This document shows positions 6,782 to 14,497 of a stretch of 38,819 nt of DNA, piece after piece (position 1 is the stretch's first letter; each line of letters starts with the position of its first letter). The notes below the pieces were generated by a model. That model searched no databases. It had not been told where the DNA came from and worked only from the letters and a program-made list of their open reading frames with translations. Source of the stretch: an uncultured Candidatus Saccharibacteria bacterium (GTDB lineage Bacteria; Patescibacteriota; Saccharimonadia; Saccharimonadales; Saccharimonadaceae). Where the stretch lies: positions 1-38,819 of the forward strand of contig CAMZHH010000008.1 of NCBI GenBank assembly GCA_947306745.1, written 5' to 3'. The position numbers were made by a program, and so were the translations under genes.

Positions 6782-8299
6782 TTAATTCTCTTCAACAATA
6801 AAATGTGAGCGCTGCTTGTAATAGAAAGCGGCACCAATCGCGATCCATACTAGAAGCATAATGTATGACTCGTTACCGAAGTGTACTCCTGATAAACCTG
6901 GAATTGGAATCAGCTGCAAGATCATGAATGATACTGAGAATATGACACCAGCGATAGCAAGCGCTTTCAGCCCCTTTCGCTTGTCTTTTTCGCGTTTCAT
7001 AGTGACTAATGTGGCCGCACAGGTAAAGAAGTAGCCGATTGATGCGCCAATGGCCGACATGTCTACGAACCAGCCTAAAGCTTCACGGCCGAGAATTGGG
7101 CCGGACAATGAAATGAGGATGCAGAAAATCATAGCATTTTTTGGTGTGCCGTATTTTTTGTCAATTTTGCCAAACCAAGCTGGTAAGTAGCCGTCGCGAC
7201 TCATGGAATACATGAGGCGACTGGAGGCTAAATAAAAGCCCATAATGCCAGACAATACGGCGCTCGATACGCCGAGTCCAATTAGAACTTTGCCGAATAC
7301 GCCAAGCATTTCTTCGGCGGCAACTAGTAATACCCAGTCACCGGCCATGACACGTTCTGGCCAGTTTTGTAATGCGATAGCGGCCACGGCATTGTTTGAG
7401 ACATACACAAAGCACCCGAATGCGATTGCGATAAGCATGATTTTGATAACTTTGCTGAATGGGAATTTGAACTCCTCTGCGGCTTGCGGGATCGTATCGA
7501 AGCCTACGAAGGCCCATGGCGCGATGGCAAAAGTTGCTAATATAGCGGATAAAATTCCCTGCGTGCCAAGATGTGCAAATTCGCCGATATTGGCAGTAGT
7601 GGCGCCAGCGGCAATAGCGGCAGCCTTATCGAAGCCCCAAATCGGTTCGAGGTTTACGCCTTTCGTTAGAGCAGCGACGATACCGGAAATAAATAATGTT
7701 ACCGCACAGCCGGCGAGCGTTGATGCGAGAACGGTCTGAATAAATCCAGCTTTCTTTACGCCAATAATATTTAGCCAACCAAATAATATGAGGATGCCGA
7801 CGGCGAGTAATATTTCGCCAAGGTAAACATCAAATCCGGCAATACTGTAATGGAAGCCCCATTTCAGTATATTGAGTGGACCGTCGAGGCCGTCTACGAT
7901 AAGTCCGATCGCGGTAGAATTCATTGGGACGTTGGTGAGATATGCTGCTACTAAAAACCAACCGCAGACGTAGGCGAGTTTTTTGCCGAAGCAGGCTTTT
8001 GTGAATGTGAATTCGCCGCCAGCTTTCGGATGTTTTGGCACCATGTAGGCGTAGCTAAAAGCAATAATGGCCATCACGAGGGCGCCAAGAATCATGGCGA
8101 TAGTAGTGCCGGCGATACCAGAGTTTGGTAAGAATTTTTTGCCAGGATTAATAAAAGATCCCCAGCCGATGATGCAGCCAAAAGCAATGGCCCAGACGTG
8201 CATTGGCGAGAGTTGCTTTTTAAGCTTTGGCCCTTTATCGGTTTTTGATTTTGTCTTGCGTACTGTAGACGCCTTCCCTTTTCTGGTTTTTGTTGCCAT
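6782..8299 (-). CDS. APC-superfamily amino-acid/amine permease
   Basis: A 505-residue polytopic transporter with a basic N-terminal tail (Lys/Arg/Thr-rich, about 30 residues) and roughly 12 membrane helices. The first helix has the APC signature IAFGCIIGWGSFI, and the glycine-rich breaks and the PKHPKAGGEF segment after TM2 also fit the amino acid/polyamine/organocation group. It is predicted to import an amino acid or amine at the cytoplasmic membrane. A good ribosome site (AGGAGG, 8299 upstream) lies in the 9-nt gap after the LicC-like gene, so the two form an operon. The partner gene suggests choline, ethanolamine or a similar amine as substrate, but this is inference from context only. 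Confidence 0.8.
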   Translation of the reverse strand: MATKTRKGKASTVRKTKSKTDKGPKLKKQLSPMHVWAIAFGCIIGWGSFINPGKKFLPNSGIAGTTIAMILGALVMAIIAFSYAYMVPKHPKAGGEFTFTKACFGKKLAYVCGWFLVAAYLTNVPMNSTAIGLIVDGLDGPLNILKWGFHYSIAGFDVYLGEILLAVGILILFGWLNIIGVKKAGFIQTVLASTLAGCAVTLFISGIVAALTKGVNLEPIWGFDKAAAIAAGATTANIGEFAHLGTQGILSAILATFAIAPWAFVGFDTIPQAAEEFKFPFSKVIKIMLIAIAFGCFVYVSNNAVAAIALQNWPERVMAGDWVLLVAAEEMLGVFGKVLIGLGVSSAVLSGIMGFYLASSRLMYSMSRDGYLPAWFGKIDKKYGTPKNAMIFCILISLSGPILGREALGWFVDMSAIGASIGYFFTCAATLVTMKREKDKRKGLKALAIAGVIFSVSFMILQLIPIPGLSGVHFGNESYIMLLVWIAIGAAFYYKQRSHFIVEEN

Positions 8300-8308
8300 A
8301 GACGCCTC

Positions 8309-9238
8309 CTATACGTCGTAAGATTTATCGATTGCTTTTAATTCGCGAATTGTATCAATTTCAATAATGTCTTCTTGTAGACATGGACGCATTTTGATTC
8401 TGTATTGTCCGCGGTAAGTTTGATTTGGTACGGTTTCCCAATAGCGTTCTTTGCCGCCCGGCGCCGCATAGGCCTCTTTGATGTGTCGTGAAAGCTTTGC
8501 GCCATCTGCTGAATTGAGATAATAAATACCAACCATTTGATAAGTATTAATGCCACCAATTGCTTCTTCGTGTACGTAACCATTCTTGTCGACATTTAGC
8601 ACCCAGTCGTCGGTGCGCTCTTTCCAAATGCCAAGTACATCCGAGGTGTAATGGTATTTAGTAATGATTGCCGGATTTGAAACAAGCAAATCAGCTTCTA
8701 GGATGTAGGCATTTTCGAGTAAATTGCTAGCAGCAACGACGGAACCGATGTTGTTGGCTTCTTTATATGAAGTGTTTTCGATGAATTTAATCATAGGATA
8801 TTTCTTCAATAATTCATCAAAGCATTCGGCAAGGTAGCCACGGACGATATAGATTTCTTTAATATCGGCTGCAATGCAGGCGTCGATAAGTGTTTCGATA
8901 ATGCGACGGCCATTTACTTTTACCATTGGTTTTGGCGTCGTGAGGGTAACTGGCATTAAGCGGCTACCAAAACCGGCAGCAACAAAAATAGCGCGTTTGG
9001 CGCGGTATGGTTCAAGTATCTTGAGGCCTTTTTTGGTAATTTCGTTTGCTTTAATTAAATCTTGGCTAGTAAGATCTTTGACGAGCTTATTGATAATACC
9101 GAGCGAATAGCCCAATTCGTGCTGAAGCTGGCGTTGATTGTAGGCTTTTTCGCTAGTAGCTAAAAGACGTAGTAAATTGAATTGCTTCTCAGTAAGAGCT
9201 TTGGGGTTTTGGTTTACGTTTTGGGTCGATGCGCGCAT
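8309..9238 (-). CDS. Winged-helix plus LicC-like nucleotidyltransferase (probable phosphocholine/phosphoethanolamine cytidylyltransferase)
   Basis: A 309-residue two-domain protein. Residues 12-72 are a MarR-like winged helix (LTEKQFNLLRLLATSEKAYN, then QRQLQHELGYSLGIINKLV). Residues 80-300 are a GT-A-fold nucleotidyltransferase with the signature FVAAGFGSRLMPVTLTTPKP followed by MVKVNG, and a metal-binding Asp in YILEADLLVSN. The catalytic domain resembles LicC, which makes CDP-choline from phosphocholine and CTP. The winged-helix plus LicC layout is known in Firmicutes, where a choline-kinase domain often follows; here that kinase is absent. An ACGGAG site precedes the ATG and a TACAAT -10 lies about 45 nt upstream. 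It is co-transcribed with the APC permease, which suggests uptake and activation of an amino alcohol for decorating envelope glycans. Substrate is not proven. Confidence 0.75.
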   Translation of the reverse strand: MRASTQNVNQNPKALTEKQFNLLRLLATSEKAYNQRQLQHELGYSLGIINKLVKDLTSQDLIKANEITKKGLKILEPYRAKRAIFVAAGFGSRLMPVTLTTPKPMVKVNGRRIIETLIDACIAADIKEIYIVRGYLAECFDELLKKYPMIKFIENTSYKEANNIGSVVAASNLLENAYILEADLLVSNPAIITKYHYTSDVLGIWKERTDDWVLNVDKNGYVHEEAIGGINTYQMVGIYYLNSADGAKLSRHIKEAYAAPGGKERYWETVPNQTYRGQYRIKMRPCLQEDIIEIDTIRELKAIDKSYDV

Positions 9239-9325
9239 GCTAGCTCCGTCTTACGGTTGATGTTCAATATATTTCTTATTGTACATGAAAATGAACAAAA
9301 GCAACATAAAAATTACTCAAAGAAT

Positions 9326-9356
9326 AAAAAATACCCATATTCTATGGGTATTTTTC
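9326..9356. terminator. Bidirectional intrinsic terminator
   Basis: ATACCCATA (9331-9339), a 3-nt loop and TATGGGTAT (9343-9351) form a 9-bp stem flanked by A5 on the left and T5 on the right. It ends the leftward SDR transcript and separates it from the LicC-permease operon. Confidence 0.8.
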
Positions 9357-9384
9357 TGGTTTAAGTATATTTACTCCTGAATGG

Positions 9385-10146
9385 CTAAATGCAAGTATAA
9401 CCGCCATCGATTGGCATAATAAGACCAGTAACATATGACGCTTCTTTGCTAGCTAGGAAGATGGCGCCGGCATTCAGTTCGCCTTCTTTACCATAGCGTT
9501 GCATTGGGACGTGAGTCTTGGCGAATTCCTGGAAGCGATCAGTATCTAAAACTTCTGTCGTGAGCTCAGTGTAGAAATAGCCTGGGCAAATTGCGTTGCA
9601 GGTAATACCGTCCATTGCTAATTCGGCAGCAACGGCGCGCGTGAAGTTAACGACGCCACCCTTGCTGGCATGGTAAGCGACAGTGTGAATTTCAGTATTG
9701 CCAACTAAGCCATACATGGAGGCAATATTAATGATGCGACCATAATGATTCTTCTTCATAATAGCGGCGAAAGCGCGCGTGACTTTAAAGACGCTTGTAA
9801 GATCGGTTGCGATAGTAAAATCCCATTCATCATCGGTCATTTCGATTACACCCTTATCTTTGCTAGAGCCGGCGCAGTTAAGTAGAATATCGACGTGGCC
9901 GAATTTAGTTTCGGCTTTTTTGGCGGCGTCTTTGATGTCTTCAGTGTTGGTTACGTCGCACTGAACTGGCAAAACTTGAACATGATACTGCTCCTCGAGC
10001 TCATCTTTGAGTTCTTTTAGTCGTTCAACGCGACGAGCCATAATTACAAGATTGGCACCTTGAGCGGCGAATGCACGCGCCATTTGACGACCGAGTCCTG
10101 ATGATGCACCCGTTACGGCGGCTACTTGGTCCTTTAAATCGAACAT
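9385..10146 (-). CDS. Short-chain dehydrogenase/reductase (FabG / gluconate 5-dehydrogenase-like)
   Basis: A 253-residue classical SDR oxidoreductase using NAD(P)H. The cofactor motif TGASSGLGRQMA is near residue 12, NCAG near residue 88, catalytic Ser in NIASMYG, and the YHASK motif supplies Tyr and Lys. The C-terminus ends GLIMPIDGGYTCI, the normal SDR ending. The ATG at 10144-10146 has GAGGAG 6 nt upstream and gives the standard family start (FDLKDQVAAVTGASSG), so the longer frame is rejected. It is a single-gene unit with its own promoter (palindromic -10 at 10173-10184) and terminator (9326-9356). The substrate cannot be told; FabG-type ketoacyl reduction and gluconate dehydrogenation are both possible. 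Confidence 0.85.
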   Translation of the reverse strand: MFDLKDQVAAVTGASSGLGRQMARAFAAQGANLVIMARRVERLKELKDELEEQYHVQVLPVQCDVTNTEDIKDAAKKAETKFGHVDILLNCAGSSKDKGVIEMTDDEWDFTIATDLTSVFKVTRAFAAIMKKNHYGRIINIASMYGLVGNTEIHTVAYHASKGGVVNFTRAVAAELAMDGITCNAICPGYFYTELTTEVLDTDRFQEFAKTHVPMQRYGKEGELNAGAIFLASKEASYVTGLIMPIDGGYTCI

Positions 10147-10172
10147 ATTTTTCTCCTCTTTTCGGTTATTTA

Positions 10173-10184
10173 TATTGTACAATA
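10173..10184. promoter_or_regulatory. Palindromic shared -10 for two divergent genes
   Basis: TATTGTACAATA is a perfect 12-bp palindrome that gives TACAAT on both strands: plus 10178-10183, minus 10174-10179. It lies 27 nt before the SDR start on the minus strand and 10 nt before the small membrane gene start on the plus strand. The two polymerases would compete for the same DNA, so the genes may be reciprocally transcribed. Confidence 0.45.
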
Positions 10185-10193
10185 AAAAGTAAC

Positions 10194-10358
10194 ATGAAGG
10201 TTCTAAAGTTCATTGGTCGCCTGATATGGTGTGTTATTGCAATACTTGCGATTGCTTTGGCGACTTGCTGGTTTCTAGTGATGACGTATGGCTACGACGG
10301 CTCAAAGTTGCCATGGAAAGCTAGCCAGTCCGCTGAGGCTAGTGCTACTAATAATTAG
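10194..10358 (+). CDS. Small single-pass membrane protein of unknown function
   Basis: A 54-residue protein starting MKVLKFIGRL with one membrane helix (IWCVIAILAIALATCWFLVM) and a short Ser/Ala/Asn-rich tail. A TACAAT box ends 10 nt before the ATG and no Shine-Dalgarno is present, so the mRNA would be leaderless or nearly so. It lies 18 nt upstream of capA on the same strand, but capA has its own -10. It has no recognised family. Codon use is like the neighbours, which supports a real gene. Confidence 0.55.
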   Translation: MKVLKFIGRLIWCVIAILAIALATCWFLVMTYGYDGSKLPWKASQSAEASATNN

Positions 10359-10361
10359 TGT

Positions 10362-10367
10362 TATACT
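10362..10367 (+). promoter_or_regulatory. -10 element of capA, near-leaderless
   Basis: TATACT ends 9 nt before the capA ATG, leaving room for a leader of only 2-3 nt. No ribosome binding site is present between the stop of the small upstream gene and the capA ATG. Confidence 0.45.
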
Positions 10368-10376
10368 TTAATTAAT

Positions 10377-11609
10377 ATGAAAAGCGTTGGGAAAATAATT
10401 ATTATTATTTTGGGTATCGCTGTAGTAGCAGGCGCTACCTGTGGGGTATTAGTCGCGATTAATAGTGGTTCTAAACAGCCGGAATCAACAGCCGAATCAG
10501 AACCAGAGCCAGAACCGGATCCGGTTGCGACGGCAGCAAAAATGCGCATAATGTATGCGGGAACGACCTTTTGGGGACGCCGTACGAATACGATGGCGCG
10601 CGAGTCGCAACTTGGTGTTAAATATCCTTTTTCTCAACTTGACACATTAGATCGTAAAAACTATGATGCCTGGATTGGTGGCTTGGAATGCCCAGTGACT
10701 GATAATGGCCATAATAAAGCTGAAGAAGAAAATATTTTTAAATTTAACTGCGACCCAGATTATTTGCCAGAAGCAGCGAAGTATTTTACAGCATTTGGGC
10801 TGGGCAATAATCACTCCGACAATCAAGGTGGTGGTGTTGGCTTAACTACTACACGTAAATATCTCGATCAGAATAAAATTCAGTATTTTGGTACGCCAAA
10901 ATATACTGGCACTGCCTCATCAGAATTAGCACGTGATACGGCGGAGGCTACGAATTGCGATATTGTCGTATTGCCAATTAATGTAACCTACGATAATGAA
11001 GAAACGAAAAAGATTCAGATGCCGTTTGGTTTTTGCTCGGCTCATGGCGTTTTCGGCGTGCCAGCGGAAGATTATTTGCAAAACATGAAGACTTATTCGA
11101 CGGTTGTGCCGACAATTGCGATGCCACATATGGGTGCCGAGTATAAATCTGTACACGATACTCTGCGTCAGAATTTGTATCATAAAATGATTGATTATGG
11201 CGTGGATGCAGTGATTGCCGATCATCCGCATTGGTCGCAAGATGCGGAAGCTTATAAAGGTAAACTAATTGTCTACTCGATGGGTAACTTTATGTTTGAC
11301 CAGGTTTTCAATAAAGAAGTGGTCCGTTCAGCGGCAATTGAAGCGAATGCTAAGATTAACATTGCTGACGTCGACTTTGATAAATGGAATGAGTTGGGTG
11401 AAGGGTGTTTGAAGGATAAAAAGACTTGCTTTACGAATATTCAAAATGCAAAATTACCACGCCTGCAAGTAACCTGGACTTATGATTATCATGCAACGAC
11501 TTCGGCCGATACGCGCATTACGCGCCTAGCGTCAGTTGCGGAGCAGGCCGATATGGGTGCGCGTCTAAAATGGTCTGCTATCCCAGCGGAAATGAAAGTT
11601 TCTAAATAG
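10377..11609 (+). CDS. capA: CapA-family (poly-gamma-glutamate capsule type) metallophosphatase-like protein
   Basis: A 410-residue protein of the PGA_cap/CapA family, calcineurin-like metallophosphatase fold, anchored outside the membrane by an N-terminal helix (IIIIILGIAVVAGATCGVLV) and a Glu/Pro linker. Family motifs are GGLECPVT (metal/Asn-Glu region), LGNNHSDNQG, the PHMGAEY segment, ADHPHWSQ and SMGNFMFD near the end. CapA proteins take part in poly-gamma-glutamate production or attachment in Bacillus; in other bacteria the role is unclear. Its 3' end overlaps the convergent ATP-grasp gene by 8 nt, so it sits next to the MurT/GatD/ATP-grasp cell-wall operon, which fits a surface-polymer role. 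The protein is longer than the core fold because of a Cys-containing C-terminal section. Confidence 0.8.
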   Translation: MKSVGKIIIIILGIAVVAGATCGVLVAINSGSKQPESTAESEPEPEPDPVATAAKMRIMYAGTTFWGRRTNTMARESQLGVKYPFSQLDTLDRKNYDAWIGGLECPVTDNGHNKAEEENIFKFNCDPDYLPEAAKYFTAFGLGNNHSDNQGGGVGLTTTRKYLDQNKIQYFGTPKYTGTASSELARDTAEATNCDIVVLPINVTYDNEETKKIQMPFGFCSAHGVFGVPAEDYLQNMKTYSTVVPTIAMPHMGAEYKSVHDTLRQNLYHKMIDYGVDAVIADHPHWSQDAEAYKGKLIVYSMGNFMFDQVFNKEVVRSAAIEANAKINIADVDFDKWNELGEGCLKDKKTCFTNIQNAKLPRLQVTWTYDYHATTSADTRITRLASVAEQADMGARLKWSAIPAEMKVSK

Positions 11610-12546
11610 ATTCTAGATACTCGAGATATTTGCGGACGGCTAAATCTGCGAATTCGTCACCGGAAGGCATGTAGAGTGAAGGTGAGCTGTTAATTTCTAG
11701 AATGTTTTCGCCAAAGAAATCAATACCGACGACTTTTAGCCCAGTAACTTTGGCGACACGAGTTGAGACGGCGCGTTGTGTGGCGGATAATTGGACGGTC
11801 TTTACGGTGCCACCCATACCAATATTGCAGGTTGAACTAACGCGTACTTTTACGCCCTGCTCTGGGATATTATTGGCCGTATCGCCGAGATATTTGAGCG
11901 CTTCTTCTTTATTAATGAAGGCGAGATTGGATTTGTAAGCTTCAGTGCGGATGGTTTGATTTTCGATATCGATTAACTCAGCTACGCTATGCTCGCCATC
12001 GCCTGTGATGGCGGCTGGAATACGCTCGAATGCGACAACGTATTCGCCGTTAATGTAGATGGCGCGAATCTCATTGCCGTCATATGCGACTTGTTTTTGT
12101 GCAATTACGGAACCTTGTTCGCAACGCGGTGCGAGTTCCGTTATGATTTTTGTGGCTTCTTCGGGGTCAGTAATGTTAGTAAAAATATCGCGTCCGTGAG
12201 CACCAAAAGTTGGCTTAATTACGATTTTGCCCTGCTCTTTGATGAAGTTGGTAATGTCTCCATGGACTGCGTCAATAGTTTCTGGTTGTGGCGCATTAAT
12301 GGTCTTTAATAAGTTATATGTAGCGAGTTTGTCACGTGCGATATTGCAGGCAAAATCAGTACTAGTTGGTGGTACGGCGGCAAAAATGCGTACTTCCTGG
12401 CCGTCCGGACGTGTCGCGAACAAGATGCTTGGACCGGGATGATAGAGCTTGCTAATTTTTGGCCAGCCACGTTCTTTGGCGCGACGCTGGAGCGCCTTCA
12501 TAGTCATTGGTAGCTCATCGGATGGGATGCTATAGAAATCTACCAT
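11602..12546 (-). CDS. ATP-grasp ligase (RimK / cyanophycin-synthetase-like)
   Basis: A 314-residue ATP-grasp enzyme that would join a carboxylate to an amine through an acyl-phosphate. Key parts are the Lys-containing KIVIKPTFGAHGRDIF nucleotide loop, NEIRAIYINGEYVVAFERIP, and the metal-binding C-terminal part VVGIDFFGENILEINSSPSL. The family resembles RimK, GshB and the cyanophycin synthetase core. It is the last gene of the five-gene operon and starts 2 nt after the gatD stop, with GAGG 7 nt upstream. The neighbourhood suggests it adds an amino acid to a peptidoglycan precursor or a Glu-containing polymer; the substrate is not known. A start at 12546 gives a normal N-terminal domain. Confidence 0.75.
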   Translation of the reverse strand: MVDFYSIPSDELPMTMKALQRRAKERGWPKISKLYHPGPSILFATRPDGQEVRIFAAVPPTSTDFACNIARDKLATYNLLKTINAPQPETIDAVHGDITNFIKEQGKIVIKPTFGAHGRDIFTNITDPEEATKIITELAPRCEQGSVIAQKQVAYDGNEIRAIYINGEYVVAFERIPAAITGDGEHSVAELIDIENQTIRTEAYKSNLAFINKEEALKYLGDTANNIPEQGVKVRVSSTCNIGMGGTVKTVQLSATQRAVSTRVAKVTGLKVVGIDFFGENILEINSSPSLYMPSGDEFADLAVRKYLEYLESI

Positions 12547-12548
12547 AA

Positions 12549-13265
12549 TTACCTCGGACGACTAATGGCAACTTTGTGTGCGCGCTGTTCGATGCGATCA
12601 TTTAAGACGGCGAGTTTTTGAGCTTTGCCGGTTTTCTTTTCAAGTGCTTTAAGGATTAAGAAGTCTGCTACGCGTGGGTTTTTCGGCAAGATTGGGCCAT
12701 GAAGATAGGTGCCGATGCAGTTTTTATACATTGCACCTTCGGTCATATCTTCGCCATTATTGCCAGCGCCATTGACGACGGTACCGAAGGCGAGCGTGCC
12801 TGGTTTAAGCGTGGTGAGGCCGGAATGATTTTCGTAGCCAACGACTTCGCCGAGTTCTGGCGTATTAATAGTAATGTTTCCTATTAAACGAGTTGGGCCG
12901 CCTTTGGTAGTAATACCAAGAATGTTAGTACCTTGAATTTTTTGACCTTCGCTAGTTTCAAAATATTCACCAAATAGCTGATAGAGACCGCAAATGACGA
13001 GCGTCGGCGTGCCGGCTTCAATCATTTCTTTCAATTCTGGCGCGATGCGAACAAGGTCTTTTTCGATTTTACTTTGACCGGAATCCTGACCGCCACCGCC
13101 AAAAATAATATCGATATCATTTGGAATTTCTTGGCCTGGTTCGTGCGTGTAAACTTTAGTTTTGATACCACGCCATTCGCAACGTTTACGGAGCGTTAGA
13201 ATGTTGCCGTGATCGCCGTAAAGGTTCATTTCTTTTGAATATAAGTGAAGAATATTTAGATTCAT
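12549..13265 (-). CDS. gatD: Lipid II isoglutaminyl synthase glutaminase subunit GatD
   Basis: A 238-residue class-I-like (CobB/CobQ-type) glutamine amidotransferase. It releases ammonia from glutamine and passes it to MurT for amidation of the D-Glu alpha-carboxylate in lipid II. The nucleophile is Cys92 in VICGLYQLFG and the catalytic His is His189 in YLHGPI, the same spacing as described for Staphylococcus aureus GatD (Cys94/His189). Length fits the family. The start ATG overlaps the murT TGA (ATGA), so both subunits are coupled for a 1:1 complex. Together with MurT this indicates a Gram-positive-like wall chemistry. Confidence 0.9.
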   Translation of the reverse strand: MNLNILHLYSKEMNLYGDHGNILTLRKRCEWRGIKTKVYTHEPGQEIPNDIDIIFGGGGQDSGQSKIEKDLVRIAPELKEMIEAGTPTLVICGLYQLFGEYFETSEGQKIQGTNILGITTKGGPTRLIGNITINTPELGEVVGYENHSGLTTLKPGTLAFGTVVNGAGNNGEDMTEGAMYKNCIGTYLHGPILPKNPRVADFLILKALEKKTGKAQKLAVLNDRIEQRAHKVAISRPR

Positions 13266-14497
13266 AGTAAGCTCTTTCCGGAGATTATTTTACGAATTTC
13301 TAGCATCGCCGTATAAGTGGTAAAGATGCGTTTTGGCTTTTTGTTGGCGGTGGCGAATTTATCGACGGCAGTTTCGAGATTTTCTTCGATTTTTTCAACT
13401 TTGACATCATCGTATTTGAGGCGCAAGGCCATGTCGGTAGCACGAATGCCGGAAACCATTTTAACGCTAGGAAGTGCTTTAAAATCGACATTCCAGAGCC
13501 AGGAAATATCGTGACCATCAGCAATATTGTCGTTAATTGCAATCATATAATCATGTTCATCGTCGACAAAACTGGCGAGGCTAAGTTGGAAGGCGCTCGG
13601 ATTTTTAACGAGCAGAATTTCAACTTCGGCATCATTAATTTTGAAGACTTCCCCACGGCCGAAGGCGGACTCCACTTTGCTGAGCGTCTGTACAAAATTG
13701 GCGCTATCGGTTTCTGGCAAAATAGTGCTAACTAGTGCGAGTGCGCCAGCGGCGTTGTAAGCGTTGTAAATACCCTTGAGCGTAAGGTTGGTTTGGTAGT
13801 CGCTAGTTTTGATGTGATAACTGGCTTTTTGGCCGTTGAGTTTTTCGAGCGTAACAAGTGCGGGCTGTGTGGAACTATGAATGTCGGCTTTATCGAGTAA
13901 ATTATCGTCGGATGGGAATTTTTTCAATAAAGTATCGGAAAGGCCAAAGAATACTTTATGCTTGGCTTTAATTTTACCAACGCGCGGATCCTCGCGATTA
14001 AGTACGACGGCTTTTTGGGCATTCTCGGCAACTTTCTGAAGTAATTCTGCCGTGTGGTCGATTTCGCCAAAGCGATCGAGCTGGTCGCGCTGGACGTTGA
14101 GTAAGAGCGCGTAATTAATCGGTACAACCTCGCAGAATTTAACTGCATGCGCTTCGTCGAGTTCAAGTACGGCGATATCGTAATCGAATTTTCCGCTGAG
14201 TTTGATATTTTTCAAAATGGCGGAAATAACACCACGGACGAAATTGCTACCGGTCTTGTTAGTGAAAACCTTAAGGCCTTCGGCTTCGAGTAATTCAGTG
14301 ACGATTTTAGTAGTGGTGGTTTTGCCGTTTGTGCCTGACACTACTACGACGCCATATGGTAATTTGGATAGAATATTGCGAACGAATTTTGGATTCGTAC
14401 GTTCGATTACGAGGCCCGGTAATGCGGAGCCGCCGTTGCCGCGAAGGCGGGTGACTTTTTGGACGCTTTTACCGAGGAGAATACTTAGTTTTTCCAT
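13262..14497 (-). CDS. murT: Lipid II isoglutaminyl synthase ligase subunit MurT, without zinc ribbon
   Basis: A 411-residue Mur-ligase-family protein. The P-loop is VSGTNGKTTTT (residues 53-63), followed by the Glu-containing LELDEAHAV and the NVQRDQLDRFGEI segment. The C-terminal DUF1727 part has GHDISWLWNVDF, where the Asp corresponds to the residue that completes the GatD catalytic triad in studied homologues. MurT uses ATP to activate D-Glu of lipid II for amidation with GatD ammonia. The Cys4 zinc ribbon that studied MurT proteins carry in the middle domain is missing: the protein contains a single Cys, near residue 123, and the region around residues 195-235 has none. It overlaps the ABC-2 permease by 13 nt and gatD by 4 nt. 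Confidence 0.88.
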   Translation of the reverse strand: MEKLSILLGKSVQKVTRLRGNGGSALPGLVIERTNPKFVRNILSKLPYGVVVVSGTNGKTTTTKIVTELLEAEGLKVFTNKTGSNFVRGVISAILKNIKLSGKFDYDIAVLELDEAHAVKFCEVVPINYALLLNVQRDQLDRFGEIDHTAELLQKVAENAQKAVVLNREDPRVGKIKAKHKVFFGLSDTLLKKFPSDDNLLDKADIHSSTQPALVTLEKLNGQKASYHIKTSDYQTNLTLKGIYNAYNAAGALALVSTILPETDSANFVQTLSKVESAFGRGEVFKINDAEVEILLVKNPSAFQLSLASFVDDEHDYMIAINDNIADGHDISWLWNVDFKALPSVKMVSGIRATDMALRLKYDDVKVEKIEENLETAVDKFATANKKPKRIFTTYTAMLEIRKIISGKSLL

